This document shows positions 27,801 through 34,441 of a stretch of DNA of 64,000 nt, piece after piece. This DNA is from Bacteroidales bacterium (GTDB taxonomy: Bacteria > Bacteroidota > Bacteroidia > Bacteroidales > WCHB1-69). Each line of letters opens with the position of its first letter. Positions within the stretch are counted from its first letter, which is position 1. The translations under genes and the position numbers were made by a program. Under the pieces are notes generated by a model, which was not told where the DNA came from, searched no databases, and saw only the letters and a program-made list of their open reading frames with translations. The DNA is taken from assembly GCA_028684405.1 (NCBI GenBank), contig JAQUGA010000001.1, positions 5,569 to 69,568 on the forward strand, in the 5' to 3' direction.

Positions 27801-29101
27801 ATTGAACCTGTTGCTGCAGTTCCTGTTATGCTGTTGCCATCAATGGTATTTCCATCTACAGTAAGAGTTGCAGGGCTTGTCGTTTTAATACAATATAAAG
27901 TACCAGAAACACCACTTTTAATGTTATTTGCAATTGAATTATCATTTACAAAACAAGTAGTAGGTGATCCGGTTTCAATTCCATAAAAAGTGCCTGAACC
28001 AGATAGGGTATTGTTGGCAACTGTATTTTCATTTATGTTTACATTAAATGCAGCTGCATTGTTATAAATGCCATAAAAATTACCTGTAGTAGCTGTTGCA
28101 TAAGAACAGTTTTCAATGGTATTGTTGTTTAAGTTAACAATGTTTGAAGTGCCTGATATTGCACTTTCAATTCCTACAACCAGAGTAGTAGTACCCGTAG
28201 AAGTCAATGCAATGGTATTGAAAGTTACATCCACATTGGCATTGGTTGTACTAGCAAGATAAATACCACGTAGGGTATTGTTTGTGCTGGTTGAAATAGT
28301 ATTGTTCGAAACTTTTGCCAGATTATTATTCATAATATAAATACCGGCACACGTAGAGCTTCCTCCAAAATTCGAAATATTATTTCCATCTGTCATACCA
28401 ATTTCAACTCCTTGATCATAATTTGCATAAGGAGATGAATCCGTGTAGCCCTTGAAATAAATACCATAAAATACATTTGAAATGGTGTTCCCATTCACTT
28501 TGTTGTATGAATTTGCTCCGCTCAAAGCGGTAATTGTAAGAGCTGTAGTGTTGAGTTCTGTATGATTTCCCGAATAAATACCTACTGAATTCGTATTTGT
28601 TTTATTCAACGTAATCGCACAGTTCATAATGTTGTTGTTTTGCGCACCATTGGTTGCTGATGCTTTAACAAATGCATAACCCCATTCCATCTGGGTTAAT
28701 GAAGTAAGATTTGCAGGATTATCCTGTAAATCAATTCCATCAAAGGTGATATAATCACCGCCTTTGATAACAATAATTCCGTCAACTGTAGTAGAAACAC
28801 CAGTAGCTGCCGTAATTAATGGGTTTGCACCTTCGCCAGATTTTTCGAAAATAATCTGATTGTCGAGGCTTGTTCCTGTTGCAGTAATAAGGCCTGCACT
28901 CGAACTCGCAAATGTTTCTGTATGTCCAGCGGCAACTTCAAAAGTTACACCTGGAGACTCTATGCCTACTGCGTTTAAATCCGCAATGGCTGATGCAATT
29001 GTAGGATAATCCCCAGGAATGGTTTTGACACCGCTCAACTGCGAGAACCCATTCAGGCTGAATAATAAAACAGCCACGAAAAGAAGTACGATTTTTTTCA
29101 T
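15869..29101 (-). CDS. Giant T9SS-secreted modular protein with beta-helix, Ig/PKD and adhesin-like domains
   Basis: 4410 residues with a signal peptide (1-21, ending NGFSQ) and a C-terminal T9SS type A sorting domain (about 4325-4410: MNIYPNPTKGNLNI, ELIGMNGQLIS, GIYSIRI). Order read from the sequence: a parallel beta-helix (about 50-770) of NNN/NT-rich short repeats; Ig-like domains (about 780-1870), including two pairs of near-copies; three Ig-like copies of about 79 residues (1876-2113); a PKD-like part; five copies of about 71 residues (2362-2718); two DUF5018-like domains (2718-2895); three cleaved-adhesin-like jelly rolls (near 2897, 3277 and 3563) separated by CARDB-like domains; several Ig/PKD-like domains; the sorting domain. 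Cys pairs recur in the Ig copies. Such proteins are surface adhesins or matrix components; no catalytic site is seen. Monocistronic, with a strong terminator. Confidence 0.9.
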   Translation of the reverse strand: MKKIVLLFVAVLLFSLNGFSQLSGVKTIPGDYPTIASAIADLNAVGIESPGVTFEVAAGHTETFASSSAGLITATGTSLDNQIIFEKSGEGANPLITAATGVSTTVDGIIVIKGGDYITFDGIDLQDNPANLTSLTQMEWGYAFVKASATNGAQNNNIMNCAITLNKTNTNSVGIYSGNHTELNTTALTITALSGANSYNKVNGNTISNVFYGIYFKGYTDSSPYANYDQGVEIGMTDGNNISNFGGSSTCAGIYIMNNNLAKVSNNTISTSTNNTLRGIYLASTTNANVDVTFNTIALTSTGTTTLVVGIESAISGTSNIVNLNNNTIENCSYATATTGNFYGIYNNAAAFNVNINENTVANNTLSGSGTFYGIETGSPTTCFVNDNSIANNIKSGVSGTLYCIKTTSPATLTVDGNTIDGNSITGTAATGSIYGFYSNSSALTITVSNNVIKNLTVNGNGSIYGALDYGSSAAKTFTANQIFNFSTTGAAGTMYGIKISTGTINKVSHNAIYGFTSIGGTSGSFYGIQASGGTTNNIFNNVISSILTTSSNPSLYGIYLSGGTTNNVYNNAITDLQTPNANAAIPLAGIYASSGAANLYYNTIYLNANSVGALFGSAGIYTSTTPAVNMKNNIIVNTSTPAGATGYTSAFRRSSTTLTTYSGNNNCFYAGTPGANNVIFYDGTASYLMSPYQALVGGTKDNLSFEEMPPFVNVTTMPYDLRLQTTVSTKCESGGERITSPAITTDAEGTIRWGEDGYTGTGSTTDVGADEFEGIPSYTCTVPVPGNTLSSSASMCYGQSITLSMQNATPGTGVNYQWQTSPDGVAAYSDIVGATTATYSTIATTEAFYQCVVTCQNGPATAISTPIGLAFANTVTGTTPGTRCGTGNVSLAATTGSGTLAWYAASTGGVSLGTGSPFMTPIISTTTDFYVGAEAPAEVDAGRLAPTSLRSDFWANYGLVFNASSSILLKTVDVYPVNTAPANITIRLLDNAGNQVVGTSDVVFMPISGTGSTAQTITLNFNIPAGIGYRLVALSGVVSANKLIQENVDFTYPIINGDISIISNWNGSIASTTYYSWFYNWKVTGSCSSPRVAVTATVTTPPAFAITENQTLCNDAVGTLTVTSTLSDFDTYTWTPQTNLFTDISCTTPYAAAANASTVYVKSATPGVTIYTCTANNSVSLCANTATSTVTVLPEAPVITATPDVLCVSGTSLITANPSTGFGIATFQWQSSSDNVTFSDISGQTNISLTTPDISNTSYFKMIMRNGATVCSETNVVTITVNNPSVTSTTPATRCGTGTVSLEATTGAESLAWYATETGGAPLGSGSPFVTPSISTTTNFYVAAGVSSPQDITIGAGASTSLNNDYKTPFCHYYGGFKAQYLVKASELIAAGNSAGFINSVSFDIVAATGLAFNSFNCGIGATTSEALTTTFQPISSSVYSAASVTPTVGINTYTFSTPFAWDGVSNIIIQTCWSNNNSGSSANTATAKFDVTSFASNSYFNADNKTASVVCGTATGTGTLSARPKMIFDGIGTCSGARVAVTATVTPAPALTITESQSLCNEAVGVLAVTSDVSNFDTYTWSPVTNLFTDIACTTPYVALASATTLYVKSATPSTTNYTCTANDLVSLCVNTATSTVTIQPVNPIPVVSTNLVIACQGSTSIPISTISGPQTITVQFDVLTQPVETNSAPGNIVASATIPAIPAGATITSASFSYPGISANGTSWRSDVKLGFSGAVVNDAASGTGALNSSGVFDYIRTIPAVAINNAGGLVNLLYWDSYSDETGADATFPIGAGVATLTINYSLAPATISWYDAATGGNLVGSNSPLQTVGTTLLPNTNTPDSYEFYAENSTNGCPSASRTLVTVTIIEAPLAPTASNQTICFGTATPDLTASGTGTIKWYSDASLSTLLYTGATFATGKTAVGTYTYYVTLSDVDCEGPATSVVLAINPIPAAPIANNQIVCTENIIPDLTAIGTGEIKWYSDAALLSLEATGETFATGETVAGVYTYYVTQTENACESPSAIATLTINATPTAPLAVSKSACFGTVIPDLTATGTGTIKWYSDASLSTLVYTGTPFTTGNTAAGTYTYYVTQTENGCESSATTVTLTIHELPTGFATVIGNNPICNGETAQIKFNFTGASLFNITVNNDLNTNIIPINAIADNYTIELTPSLTDNYNFLTLTDNNGCTVAINQTVTITVIQLPTAAVIASIDPTGCGLADGSISVTNNVNYSYNWSTTPVQTTSIATGLLAGNYSVTVSENGCDQVLSKTLSDPAGFTVALTSSDADNTICAGESVTFTPSGLTTGTYEFFVNGVSQGITTSYTTSSLTNGAEVYVIGNELGCIAQSNSVITTVHALPNVVAQASDLSICPTDAVTLTGLGASTYVWSGTVLNGVPFVPSATATYTVTGTDGFGCQKTATVQVVVNTLPNVLAIASSNSVCTGSPVTLTGQNAVSYVWSHGVVNGVAFVPSASATYSVTGTDVNGCVNTANVTVTLLDLPTVGATASATGICPNSPVTLNGTGAVNYTWNNAVVNNVAFTPTVTKTYTVTGTDANNCSNTATIEVAIYTPATVTINASSVSVCAGQGVTLSGAGAVSYLWNNSVVNGVEFVPTATSTYIVTGTDVNSCTNTASIQVVVKPLPIVVANASSTSIFAGQSVTLTGSGASTYEWSHSVVNGVAFNPTSTATYTVTGTNVSGCSNTASVAVAIVVNDQTDILTFKFNGLTPAVVGVVNATTHTVALTVPYGTNLTALVPTITLSTNATINPASGVANNFSSPVIYTVTAENTAITQDWTVNVTVLPNAEKDILTFNLTTPAVTGVIAGNKITLFLPAGTDITALVPTITVSPEATVSPASGIAQNFTTPKTYTVTAQNGTTKVYTVSVDVVQSVPYVQDFEATTFPPAYWLLDKGVGSGNHWTHSTTGGVTGSPGSMKCSYSSTLASNAWALTPYFSLENGKKYIIQFYQKAGSTSYSEKLKLTVGSDKTIASQTTVLWSNDTLKNSSFIKRVVPFECTANGNYVFGFNCYSIANQLSLTIDSICIYEMPMYDAGVVAMTSPALNTSLGSSAVSVDVKNFGVANITSTSVNWSVNGTIQTPFVFSNTGLVTNATENVTLGNYTFNIAGSNTLKFWTGDVNGNADANHNNDTLVRTIFVIPNYDAQAIAVNAPASSIFAGTQDVKVAVKNLGVETMNQVVINWSVNGVLQTPYTHTPATPLVQNASETQILIGNFSFTQMGSNTIKVWTGLINGNADQITANDTFTYVLAVKGFAPIPYAESFDGTWINGSSTRDIPSFYSNNTPATGNNSWRRDDDGLSAVWSSPTSYGYTPTGANGTLHSARFHSGYASSGTIGLMDHYLDFSTPGTKELSFYYINTSGNDSLEALISYDNGANFDKLAGYKVQSSWTKKSINLGNNTNSQVVVRFKATSDYGATDIGIDELKVRLMLAADVAVSAIQGPVSSACGLVNDTVKVTVSNSGLTDVTDLPLTLVVVGPNGSNTYPSIIPSLLVGQSTVVNAAIINTTESGVYKLTAFTNLSNDGDRNNDTMRIERTTSFPKPLPYFESFDSLTLDWTASGTAMSWGTGHGLTSKAIYKNLWSSGVTANAYSPKVGPITPGSFLVFDYRIVDYSTPYPATNITINDSIKVIMRTCDNAYLVHSITSTNHTPSGAMKKVVLPIDPFFNGTDVFAGFIVKWGAGDYYVDFDNVEIKMADPISVNIANAMICAGQTHTFIATDGDDYTYQWFQGSLSNPLTETTNQLNVTTAGNYYVIATNIFGLSDTAMATLTINALPVVNLGAAQIKCANEAIVLNAGTFDSYAWSTGDTTQIVSLDHADLGSGLTNVAVTVTDVNGCSNSGSVNITFIDIPVVDLGLDVLVCDGNPIVVTAPAGLTYLWNNSSTNQSITVSTAGTYSVVVTDPITMCQNTDSITVLFSPVVTVELGANINLCTGSAALLDAGYTIGGTYSWFEAANPTIVLGTSQTFSATAAGTYHVVVTNTCLSTATDFVTVTLIPIPTAVISGTASICEGQSGTLAVNLTGVAPWNVVVFDGNNSVNHNGINTSSVEFTVHPITNTTYTVSTVTDANGCSNVGTGSAVIVVNAAPIVDLGLSEAICAGETRILDAGVHTSYLWSDNSTNQTLTVSAEGTYSVTVTNANGCTATDNYVLTVNSLPVINIPTNAGVCLGSTLTLDAGNTGSTFLWNTNATTQTINVIAADTYSVVVTDANGCSNTASVDVVVNSLPVVNLGPNATLCFNLNETLQLDAGNVGSTYAWSVPGLTGQTPIVNNTLLPLGVTTVSVTVTDANTCQNTGSIVITYEICSGVSEIGPLSSMNIYPNPTKGNLNINFGNTIDQAVIELIGMNGQLISREEVKGVSLHTLDLGKIAKGIYSIRIISENQTVVGRVVVN
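20948..22018 (-). repeat. Five tandem Ig-like repeats inside the giant gene
   Basis: Five consecutive units of about 71 residues share the frame LP.V.A.AS...C...VTL.G.GA..Y.W...VVNGV.F.P...ATYTVTGTD..GC.NTA. The copies differ by substitutions throughout, so this is an old duplication kept at protein level. The last copy lacks the first Cys (SIFAGQ instead of C at that site) yet keeps the second. Confidence 0.85.
22763..23476 (-). repeat. Three tandem Ig-like repeats inside the giant gene
   Basis: Three units of about 79 residues with the frame P.A....C.....PDLTA.GTG.IKWYSDA.L...YTG..F.TG.T..GTYTYYVTQTENGCES. They are more alike than the five-copy block, suggesting more recent duplication or gene conversion. 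Confidence 0.85.
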
Positions 29102-29319
29102 AAATTGGGTATTGTTGATTTGTTTTGATTCTTTATAGCTTCAAGAATAATGTGGTAATAATTTTTCTTTTGAAAAAAGGACTGTAAAAATAAAAATAAA
29201 AACGACATCTATGTGATTGTTTTAAAAAATATTTTTAAAATATATGTAATGATTTGTTTTTAAGCACAATAAAATAATTTTACGACATTATTTTACATAA
29301 TTTTAAGCGGTTTTTAGCA

Positions 29320-29368
29320 AAAATCAAGCCAATTTAACATTTGCCAAATGTTAAATTGGCTTGATTTT
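29320..29368. repeat. Perfect 49-bp palindrome (24-bp arms)
   Basis: Arms 29320-29343 and 29345-29368 are exact reverse complements around one central base. It lies about 220 bp upstream of the giant gene's ATG and about 75 bp beyond the terminator of the DUF2141 gene, in the gene-free stretch 29102-29509. It is not directly after any stop codon. No GC-rich core or U-run marks it as a standard terminator. It could form a cruciform, a regulatory hairpin or be a mobile-element remnant. The rest of the stretch shows nothing clear. Confidence 0.7.
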
Positions 29369-29443
29369 CAATATAAATGGACGGATTGATGGAAATCTTT
29401 TTAAATCTATTTTGAGTAATGATAAAAATAAGATCGAATACGG

Positions 29444-29493
29444 ACAAAAAAAACGCCAAACTCATCTTCGCTAATAGAAGTGAATTTGACGTT
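29444..29493 (-). terminator. Intrinsic terminator of the envelope-transport operon
   Basis: Stem arms 29452-29469 and 29477-29493 with a 7-base loop and one bulge. The two non-Watson-Crick positions become G-U pairs only in the minus-strand RNA, and the eight-A run at the left becomes a U-run after the stem on that strand. It lies 16 bp past the DUF2141 stop codon. Confidence 0.75.
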
Positions 29494-29509
29494 CTTTATA
29501 GTGTGAGTA

Positions 29510-29938
29510 TTACATGTATCTCACTTTAATATGTATTGTTTTATCACATTTGTCTATATCAAAACTGAAATGCTTATAACTTGGCTTGGTTAAGCCTTTG
29601 AAATAATAGTCCGAAAATCCAAATCCTTCCTTGGGAAGGAAAAATGAATAATCCATCTCCCCGTTTTTATTTTCATCATCAAGAAGAGCAATTCCATACG
29701 TTCCGGGGCGAATATCGGTATAAACAGCCGTAATACAGCCATCTATAAGTCCCTCCTTGGAAATATATTTGGTGATGCGTGGATCTTCTTTTTTATACTC
29801 CTCTTCGGAAGCAAAAAATGCAAGACGTATGTTGCCTTTTGAGTTTTTGATGCCCGAAATTTTAACTGTAATCGTCTGGGAATGTATCATTGCAAAGCCA
29901 GATGCCAGAAGTACAATAAAAATAAATATCTTTTTCAT
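29510..29938 (-). CDS. DUF2141 family exported protein
   Basis: 142 residues with a signal peptide ending around MIHSQ. The mature part matches DUF2141: GNIRLAFFASEEEY near the start, then PGTYGIALLDDENKNGEMD, where the DDENKNGEMD stretch resembles a Ca-binding loop, then the FGFSDYY segment. The family is periplasmic or secreted, of unknown function and common in Bacteroidota. It is the last gene of the barrel/MMPL/LolA-like operon, 95 bp after the LolA-like gene and closed by a terminator, so it may be an accessory part of that system. Confidence 0.85.
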   Translation of the reverse strand: MKKIFIFIVLLASGFAMIHSQTITVKISGIKNSKGNIRLAFFASEEEYKKEDPRITKYISKEGLIDGCITAVYTDIRPGTYGIALLDDENKNGEMDYSFFLPKEGFGFSDYYFKGLTKPSYKHFSFDIDKCDKTIHIKVRYM

Positions 29939-30033
29939 AGAGCAGGTGTTATTGCAATTATTAATACTATGAACAAAATCGGACCCAGCCGAATATCAGA
30001 TTCGGAAAGCTTAAAATATAAAAACCAGAAGAT

Positions 30034-30804
30034 CTATTTTTCAAGGTTAGAAGTGCTGAAATAATTTTCGCTTACATTCGATCCACGTTGGTAACTATTG
30101 ATAATGATTTCCGATTTTCTTTTGTTTTTATGATTTGTAGCAGTCATCAAAAAAGCCATGTAGCGACCGTCCGATTGCTTTTTGTAATTTTCCATGGTTG
30201 AGGTTTTGATAAGCTTTCCATTTTTATCATAAAAATCGACTTTGCAGGTTAAAAAAGAGCTTTTTTCAATATATGTAATTTTCTTGGCAAATTTTTGCAC
30301 TGAAGCGATAGCACTTGTTTTACATTCAGATTCTATTTTGTAGCAAACTTTACCATCCACTGTTTCGGTGCCCGCTAGACTATAGGTAAAGTCATCCATA
30401 TTCGGATTACTCATGTCTGAGTTTGAGAATTCGCTGCCCATAAAACTAGAAGATTTTTCGGAACTTACAATCCGACGAGTTTTTTTCAAGGTAGGTAGGT
30501 AAACCCACATATCGTCATCTTTTTTTTCATAGTCAAAGATGAGCATTCCTGTGCCTTTTACGTCGGCTGGTGAAAGAAATTTGATCATAGTTTTGGTTAC
30601 AGCACCAAACTTTTTGGTAATGTTAGAAACCTGACGGGTGCGCACATTGCCACGGTGATCGTAGATTTTTAGGGTAGATGTCATTTCCATTTCGTCTGCC
30701 GAAATAGCATCACTAGCTTTTGTCATAATTGTACGGGCATCTTGAGCATTCAAGAAAAAACTTGCCAATATAAGGAACGGTAGAATAATAATTGATTTTT
30801 TCAT
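30034..30804 (-). CDS. LolA-like outer-membrane lipoprotein-sorting family protein
   Basis: 256 residues with a signal peptide (ending FFLNAQ). It belongs to the 'outer membrane lipoprotein-sorting' LolA-like family: MTKASDAISADEMEMTSTL, then GTGMLIFDYEKKDDDMWVYL, PTLKKTRRI and the MGSEFSNSDMSN stretch all match the pattern. Proteins of this fold carry lipids or lipid anchors across the periplasm in an open beta-barrel half. It lies 19 bp after the MMPL exporter gene and 3 genes share the direction, so it is a likely periplasmic carrier for whatever the exporter moves. It is not the housekeeping LolA, whose sequence is different. Confidence 0.87.
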   Translation of the reverse strand: MKKSIIILPFLILASFFLNAQDARTIMTKASDAISADEMEMTSTLKIYDHRGNVRTRQVSNITKKFGAVTKTMIKFLSPADVKGTGMLIFDYEKKDDDMWVYLPTLKKTRRIVSSEKSSSFMGSEFSNSDMSNPNMDDFTYSLAGTETVDGKVCYKIESECKTSAIASVQKFAKKITYIEKSSFLTCKVDFYDKNGKLIKTSTMENYKKQSDGRYMAFLMTATNHKNKRKSEIIINSYQRGSNVSENYFSTSNLEK

Positions 30805-30823
30805 TTTATTTGTTTTATTTGTT

Positions 30824-33067
30824 TTATTTATATTTCATTCGGATAAGAATTGCGGGGATTAAAATCAAGGCACAAAGCAAGCAGAGTAGCAGCGAAAACA
30901 AGATTAAGAAGCCAAATGTTTTAAGCATGATAATTCCAGATAAAAAGAGAACCGAAAAACCGATCATTACTGAAAAAGCGTTTATAGCGATTCCACGACC
31001 CGTATTTCGAAGACATATATCAATGGCTTCTGTTAGAGGTTTTCCTAAATTGAGCTCGGATCTAATTCTCCAGAATAGGTGAATGGTATAATCCACTCCA
31101 ATTCCGATGGCTACCGATGATAGGAGAGATGTTGCAATATCCAATCGGAGTCCCAACCAGCCCATCAATCCAAAATTGCAAACAATGGTGAAAACCAATG
31201 GAATACAGCCAATAAGTCCAGTTTTAAAAGACCTAAAAATCATCCACATAAGTAATAATATGGCTGTAAATGCTAAAATCAGAGAGTAAATTTGACCTTG
31301 TGCAATAGAAATAGCCATGTCTTTTTCAACCAATGAAATTCCAGATTCAAATTTAGCATGTTCCGAGTTTTTACAGAAATCGCTTATAGCGTTTGCTACT
31401 TCATTGTATTCTTTTATGTTCTTAGCATGAAACTGTATGTTGACAATGGCTTTTTCGAAATTAAAATCGACAAATTTTTCAAAATCTTCTGGATCGCCGC
31501 TCATATTATAAAACTCAATGTATTGAGCAATTCCATCTCGTGTTTCGGGGATCTCTCCATATGCCGGATCACTTGGATCGTTTAGAGCCTTGCTCATAAT
31601 TTTCAGAATGCTTGCCAATGAATTAACATTTCCTGTTTGAGGGAATTGTTTTACTGTTTCTTCCAACTTAACCATATCGTTAATAACTTCCGGCGATTTA
31701 ATATCTCCTTCAAACATCACCGAAATTGTTTTGGTGCCTCCAAAATACGTGTTCATCACTTCGGTTGCTTTGCGAATGGAATGAGAGGCAGGCATAAGTT
31801 TTTCATTGTTAATGGTAACTTCCAATCTTGTGGTACCGACTGCAGCAAGGACAAAAATGGATGAAAAAACGATAATTATTGTTTTTGATTTGGTAAGAAC
31901 AAGAGAAGATGCAAGTTTTAATAATTTATCAATAGGCGAATTTCGCTGTCCATTAAAACTTTTTTGAGGTTTCCCTTTTTTCATCCCAATAAGAATGGCA
32001 GGCAAGAAATACAAACTCAAATACAGAGCAAATGCAATACCAATCGAACAAACAACTCCCATTTGCACTGCTGGTTCCATAATGTGTACGAGCAGTCCCA
32101 ATACGCCTGCAATGGTTGTTAAACCAGTCAGAAGAATGGGTTTTGAAAGACTGTTTACCGATTCTTTTACAATTTGATCCATGCTCCGTTCAGGATAAAG
32201 TGCATTTAATTCTTGATATTTTGAAATAATATGGACTCCATAATTGTTTGCAATAGAAATCATTAATATCGGTATAAGTACTGCAATCAAGCTTAGTTCA
32301 TAGCCCATAAGTGGCATGAGTCCCATCGAAATTCCAGTCGAGAAAATAACGACCAACATGGGTAAAAACACGCCCCGTTTTTCGCGGAACGAAATAAATA
32401 AAAATACAATCATAATTAGCAAGGCAAGTGGCATCAAAAACATCAAATCTCGCGTTGCTTTTTCCTGAACCACGTCTCTGAGATAGAGCATTCCGGTGAT
32501 ATCATAATTCTTTGCACCCCAAGTTTTCGTGACAATCTCTTCCACTTTGGCAATTATTTCCGAATCAGAAAATCCCTCTTCGGGATTGATAATCATAACA
32601 GTGTATTTAAAATTTTCGGAAACCAACAGCTTGTATGCCAGAGTGTTCGATTTGACATATGCTCTTAATTCCTCTTTCTCTTCTTCGTTTTCAGGAATTA
32701 TATTAATGGCCGGATCTACAAGCATAAAACCATCTTGGCTACGAATGTGCTTTGATGTGAAAACGGAAATTACATCCGAAAACATCTCGTCATTCGATAT
32801 TTCGTCGTGTATCGAACTCAGTTTTTCTAAAACACCTCCATCAATAATGTCATCTGCTTTAAAAACCACAATAACGGGGTCGTACTTGCCAAAAACATCT
32901 TCTGTCTTCTCAATGTTTAGTTTAGACTCCGTCCCTTGCGGAGTATAACGCATCAAATCTGGGTTGATTTTAGCATCCTTTAGCGGAATGAGAAATGCTA
33001 AAAATAGAATTACAGGAATTACAATCAGAAAGTACCTGTAAGGCTTGTTTAAAAGTTTATTTTTCAT
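30824..33067 (-). CDS. MMPL/RND family exporter
   Basis: 747 residues, about twelve membrane helices in two halves, each with a periplasmic domain after the first helix. The halves are MMPL-type: a helix cluster from about 200 to 370, and its repeat from about 600 to 745 (IGIGVDYTIHLFWRIRSEL, the typical GxxxDY segment of helix 4/10). Such 'predicted RND exporters' move lipids or hydrophobic molecules with the proton-motive force, for example HpnN with hopanoids. It has no membrane-fusion protein next to it. It lies 3 bp after the barrel gene and 19 bp before the LolA-like gene, a strongly coupled set. Confidence 0.92.
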   Translation of the reverse strand: MKNKLLNKPYRYFLIVIPVILFLAFLIPLKDAKINPDLMRYTPQGTESKLNIEKTEDVFGKYDPVIVVFKADDIIDGGVLEKLSSIHDEISNDEMFSDVISVFTSKHIRSQDGFMLVDPAINIIPENEEEKEELRAYVKSNTLAYKLLVSENFKYTVMIINPEEGFSDSEIIAKVEEIVTKTWGAKNYDITGMLYLRDVVQEKATRDLMFLMPLALLIMIVFLFISFREKRGVFLPMLVVIFSTGISMGLMPLMGYELSLIAVLIPILMISIANNYGVHIISKYQELNALYPERSMDQIVKESVNSLSKPILLTGLTTIAGVLGLLVHIMEPAVQMGVVCSIGIAFALYLSLYFLPAILIGMKKGKPQKSFNGQRNSPIDKLLKLASSLVLTKSKTIIIVFSSIFVLAAVGTTRLEVTINNEKLMPASHSIRKATEVMNTYFGGTKTISVMFEGDIKSPEVINDMVKLEETVKQFPQTGNVNSLASILKIMSKALNDPSDPAYGEIPETRDGIAQYIEFYNMSGDPEDFEKFVDFNFEKAIVNIQFHAKNIKEYNEVANAISDFCKNSEHAKFESGISLVEKDMAISIAQGQIYSLILAFTAILLLMWMIFRSFKTGLIGCIPLVFTIVCNFGLMGWLGLRLDIATSLLSSVAIGIGVDYTIHLFWRIRSELNLGKPLTEAIDICLRNTGRGIAINAFSVMIGFSVLFLSGIIMLKTFGFLILFSLLLCLLCALILIPAILIRMKYK

Positions 33068-33070
33068 ATT

Positions 33071-34441
33071 TTAAAAACTATATTTCATTGAAAAAAATAT
33101 TCCACTCATGATACTCCCAGCATAATCAAATATGGATTCTTTGGGACCATCCATAAACTGACCACCAGCCGACAAGGCTAGCTCATCCGAAAGTTTCCAC
33201 TTGACTGCAGCACGCATTAATTTCTCATCGGTCGTGAAATTATACAAGAAACTTAAATCGCCAGTGATCGTTTCGTAAAAAAAATCGCGGTGAAGCGTAA
33301 CCATCATTGCGTGACTGATTTTTTGAGATTGGCTAAAAACCTTATTATTAAAATCTCCTATCTGATGAGCAAGCATATTATTCATATAATTACCTAGTTC
33401 GGCAGGGTTGCTTGGAAATAAGGGAACTGGTTTTTCTTCAAAATCTAAAACGTAGCGTCCAATGTATTCTCCTATTATTTTAACTCCAAAAATATCTTTT
33501 TCAAGGCCGGCTACATAATAAAATTCAGGATTCGGAATAAAAATGCTGTCTTTATAATCTTCAGTATGATTGTAAGCACCTTCTGCCGTAAACAGCCACG
33601 AACCCGCAGGAACACTTAAACTTAATCCCAAACTTGTCTTTTTGTAAAATTCAGCTTGATTTACAAGACTCAAAGATGGAATTATTGCAAAATTATTAAT
33701 TTTAAATCCATAAAATGGGTCATATCCGTGAAATCCAGTAAGCGAAATATCGGCAAATGAAAATTGTGTTCCAATTCGAGCCGAATAGCTCATGTTTTCA
33801 AATGAAATCTCTGGAAGTGTATATTCGTGGAAACTCACCTCTACTTTTTGATCAGCAAATGCAGGGGGAAGCGGCAAATCCATGTCCGAAAGCTCATAAT
33901 TCATATCAAAAAGATCGTATCTATATATAGATGGTGTGTAAACAGGAATCGCAATAAGTTCGATATTTAACCAATTGGCAGGCTTAATATTTGTTTTCAA
34001 CATGAAATTAGACATTTGCATATCTTCCATATCGGAACTCAAAAAGAAATAATCCTTTGGACAAACATTGTCTGTTGGATTAAAACTGCTTGCTTTACCA
34101 TATTTTACAATTCTTTTTCCCAGCGAAACTTCAAAATAGTCGCTACTATATTCTGCAAATGCTTCTTTAAGATCCATGATGGTTTTGTTTTCTCCAAAAA
34201 AACTTCCACTTCGTACCCGAAAATCTGTAACAAATCGAGAATTCCCTTTGTTGCCTGAAACCTTTAATCCAAGCTCGCCATACGCAGAAGAGATATCAAA
34301 CGATTTTGACAACCCATAATAGGTTCCATTGGCAAAACCATTTATTGTAAATGATTTATTGTCAGGAATTGAATCCTGTGCAAAAATGCTACTGCCGAAA
34401 AACAGTGCTAATAATAAGATGGGATAAGAAAAAGCTTTCAT
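33071..34441 (-). CDS. Outer-membrane beta-barrel protein (DUF1302-like)
   Basis: 456 residues, signal peptide ending SSIFAQ, and a C-terminal aromatic residue (FFSMKYSF), the mark of an outer-membrane barrel. Alternating hydrophobic/polar strands run through the whole protein (for example ELGLKVSGNKGNSRFVTDFRV). The layout, including GKRIVKYGKASSFNPTDNV, resembles the DUF1302 and related barrels that occur next to MMPL exporters and LolA-like proteins in Pseudomonas and others. It could be the outer-membrane end of a transport chain. It is the first gene of the operon. Assignment to DUF1302 itself is by resemblance. Confidence 0.78.
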   Translation of the reverse strand: MKAFSYPILLLALFFGSSIFAQDSIPDNKSFTINGFANGTYYGLSKSFDISSAYGELGLKVSGNKGNSRFVTDFRVRSGSFFGENKTIMDLKEAFAEYSSDYFEVSLGKRIVKYGKASSFNPTDNVCPKDYFFLSSDMEDMQMSNFMLKTNIKPANWLNIELIAIPVYTPSIYRYDLFDMNYELSDMDLPLPPAFADQKVEVSFHEYTLPEISFENMSYSARIGTQFSFADISLTGFHGYDPFYGFKINNFAIIPSLSLVNQAEFYKKTSLGLSLSVPAGSWLFTAEGAYNHTEDYKDSIFIPNPEFYYVAGLEKDIFGVKIIGEYIGRYVLDFEEKPVPLFPSNPAELGNYMNNMLAHQIGDFNNKVFSQSQKISHAMMVTLHRDFFYETITGDLSFLYNFTTDEKLMRAAVKWKLSDELALSAGGQFMDGPKESIFDYAGSIMSGIFFSMKYSF

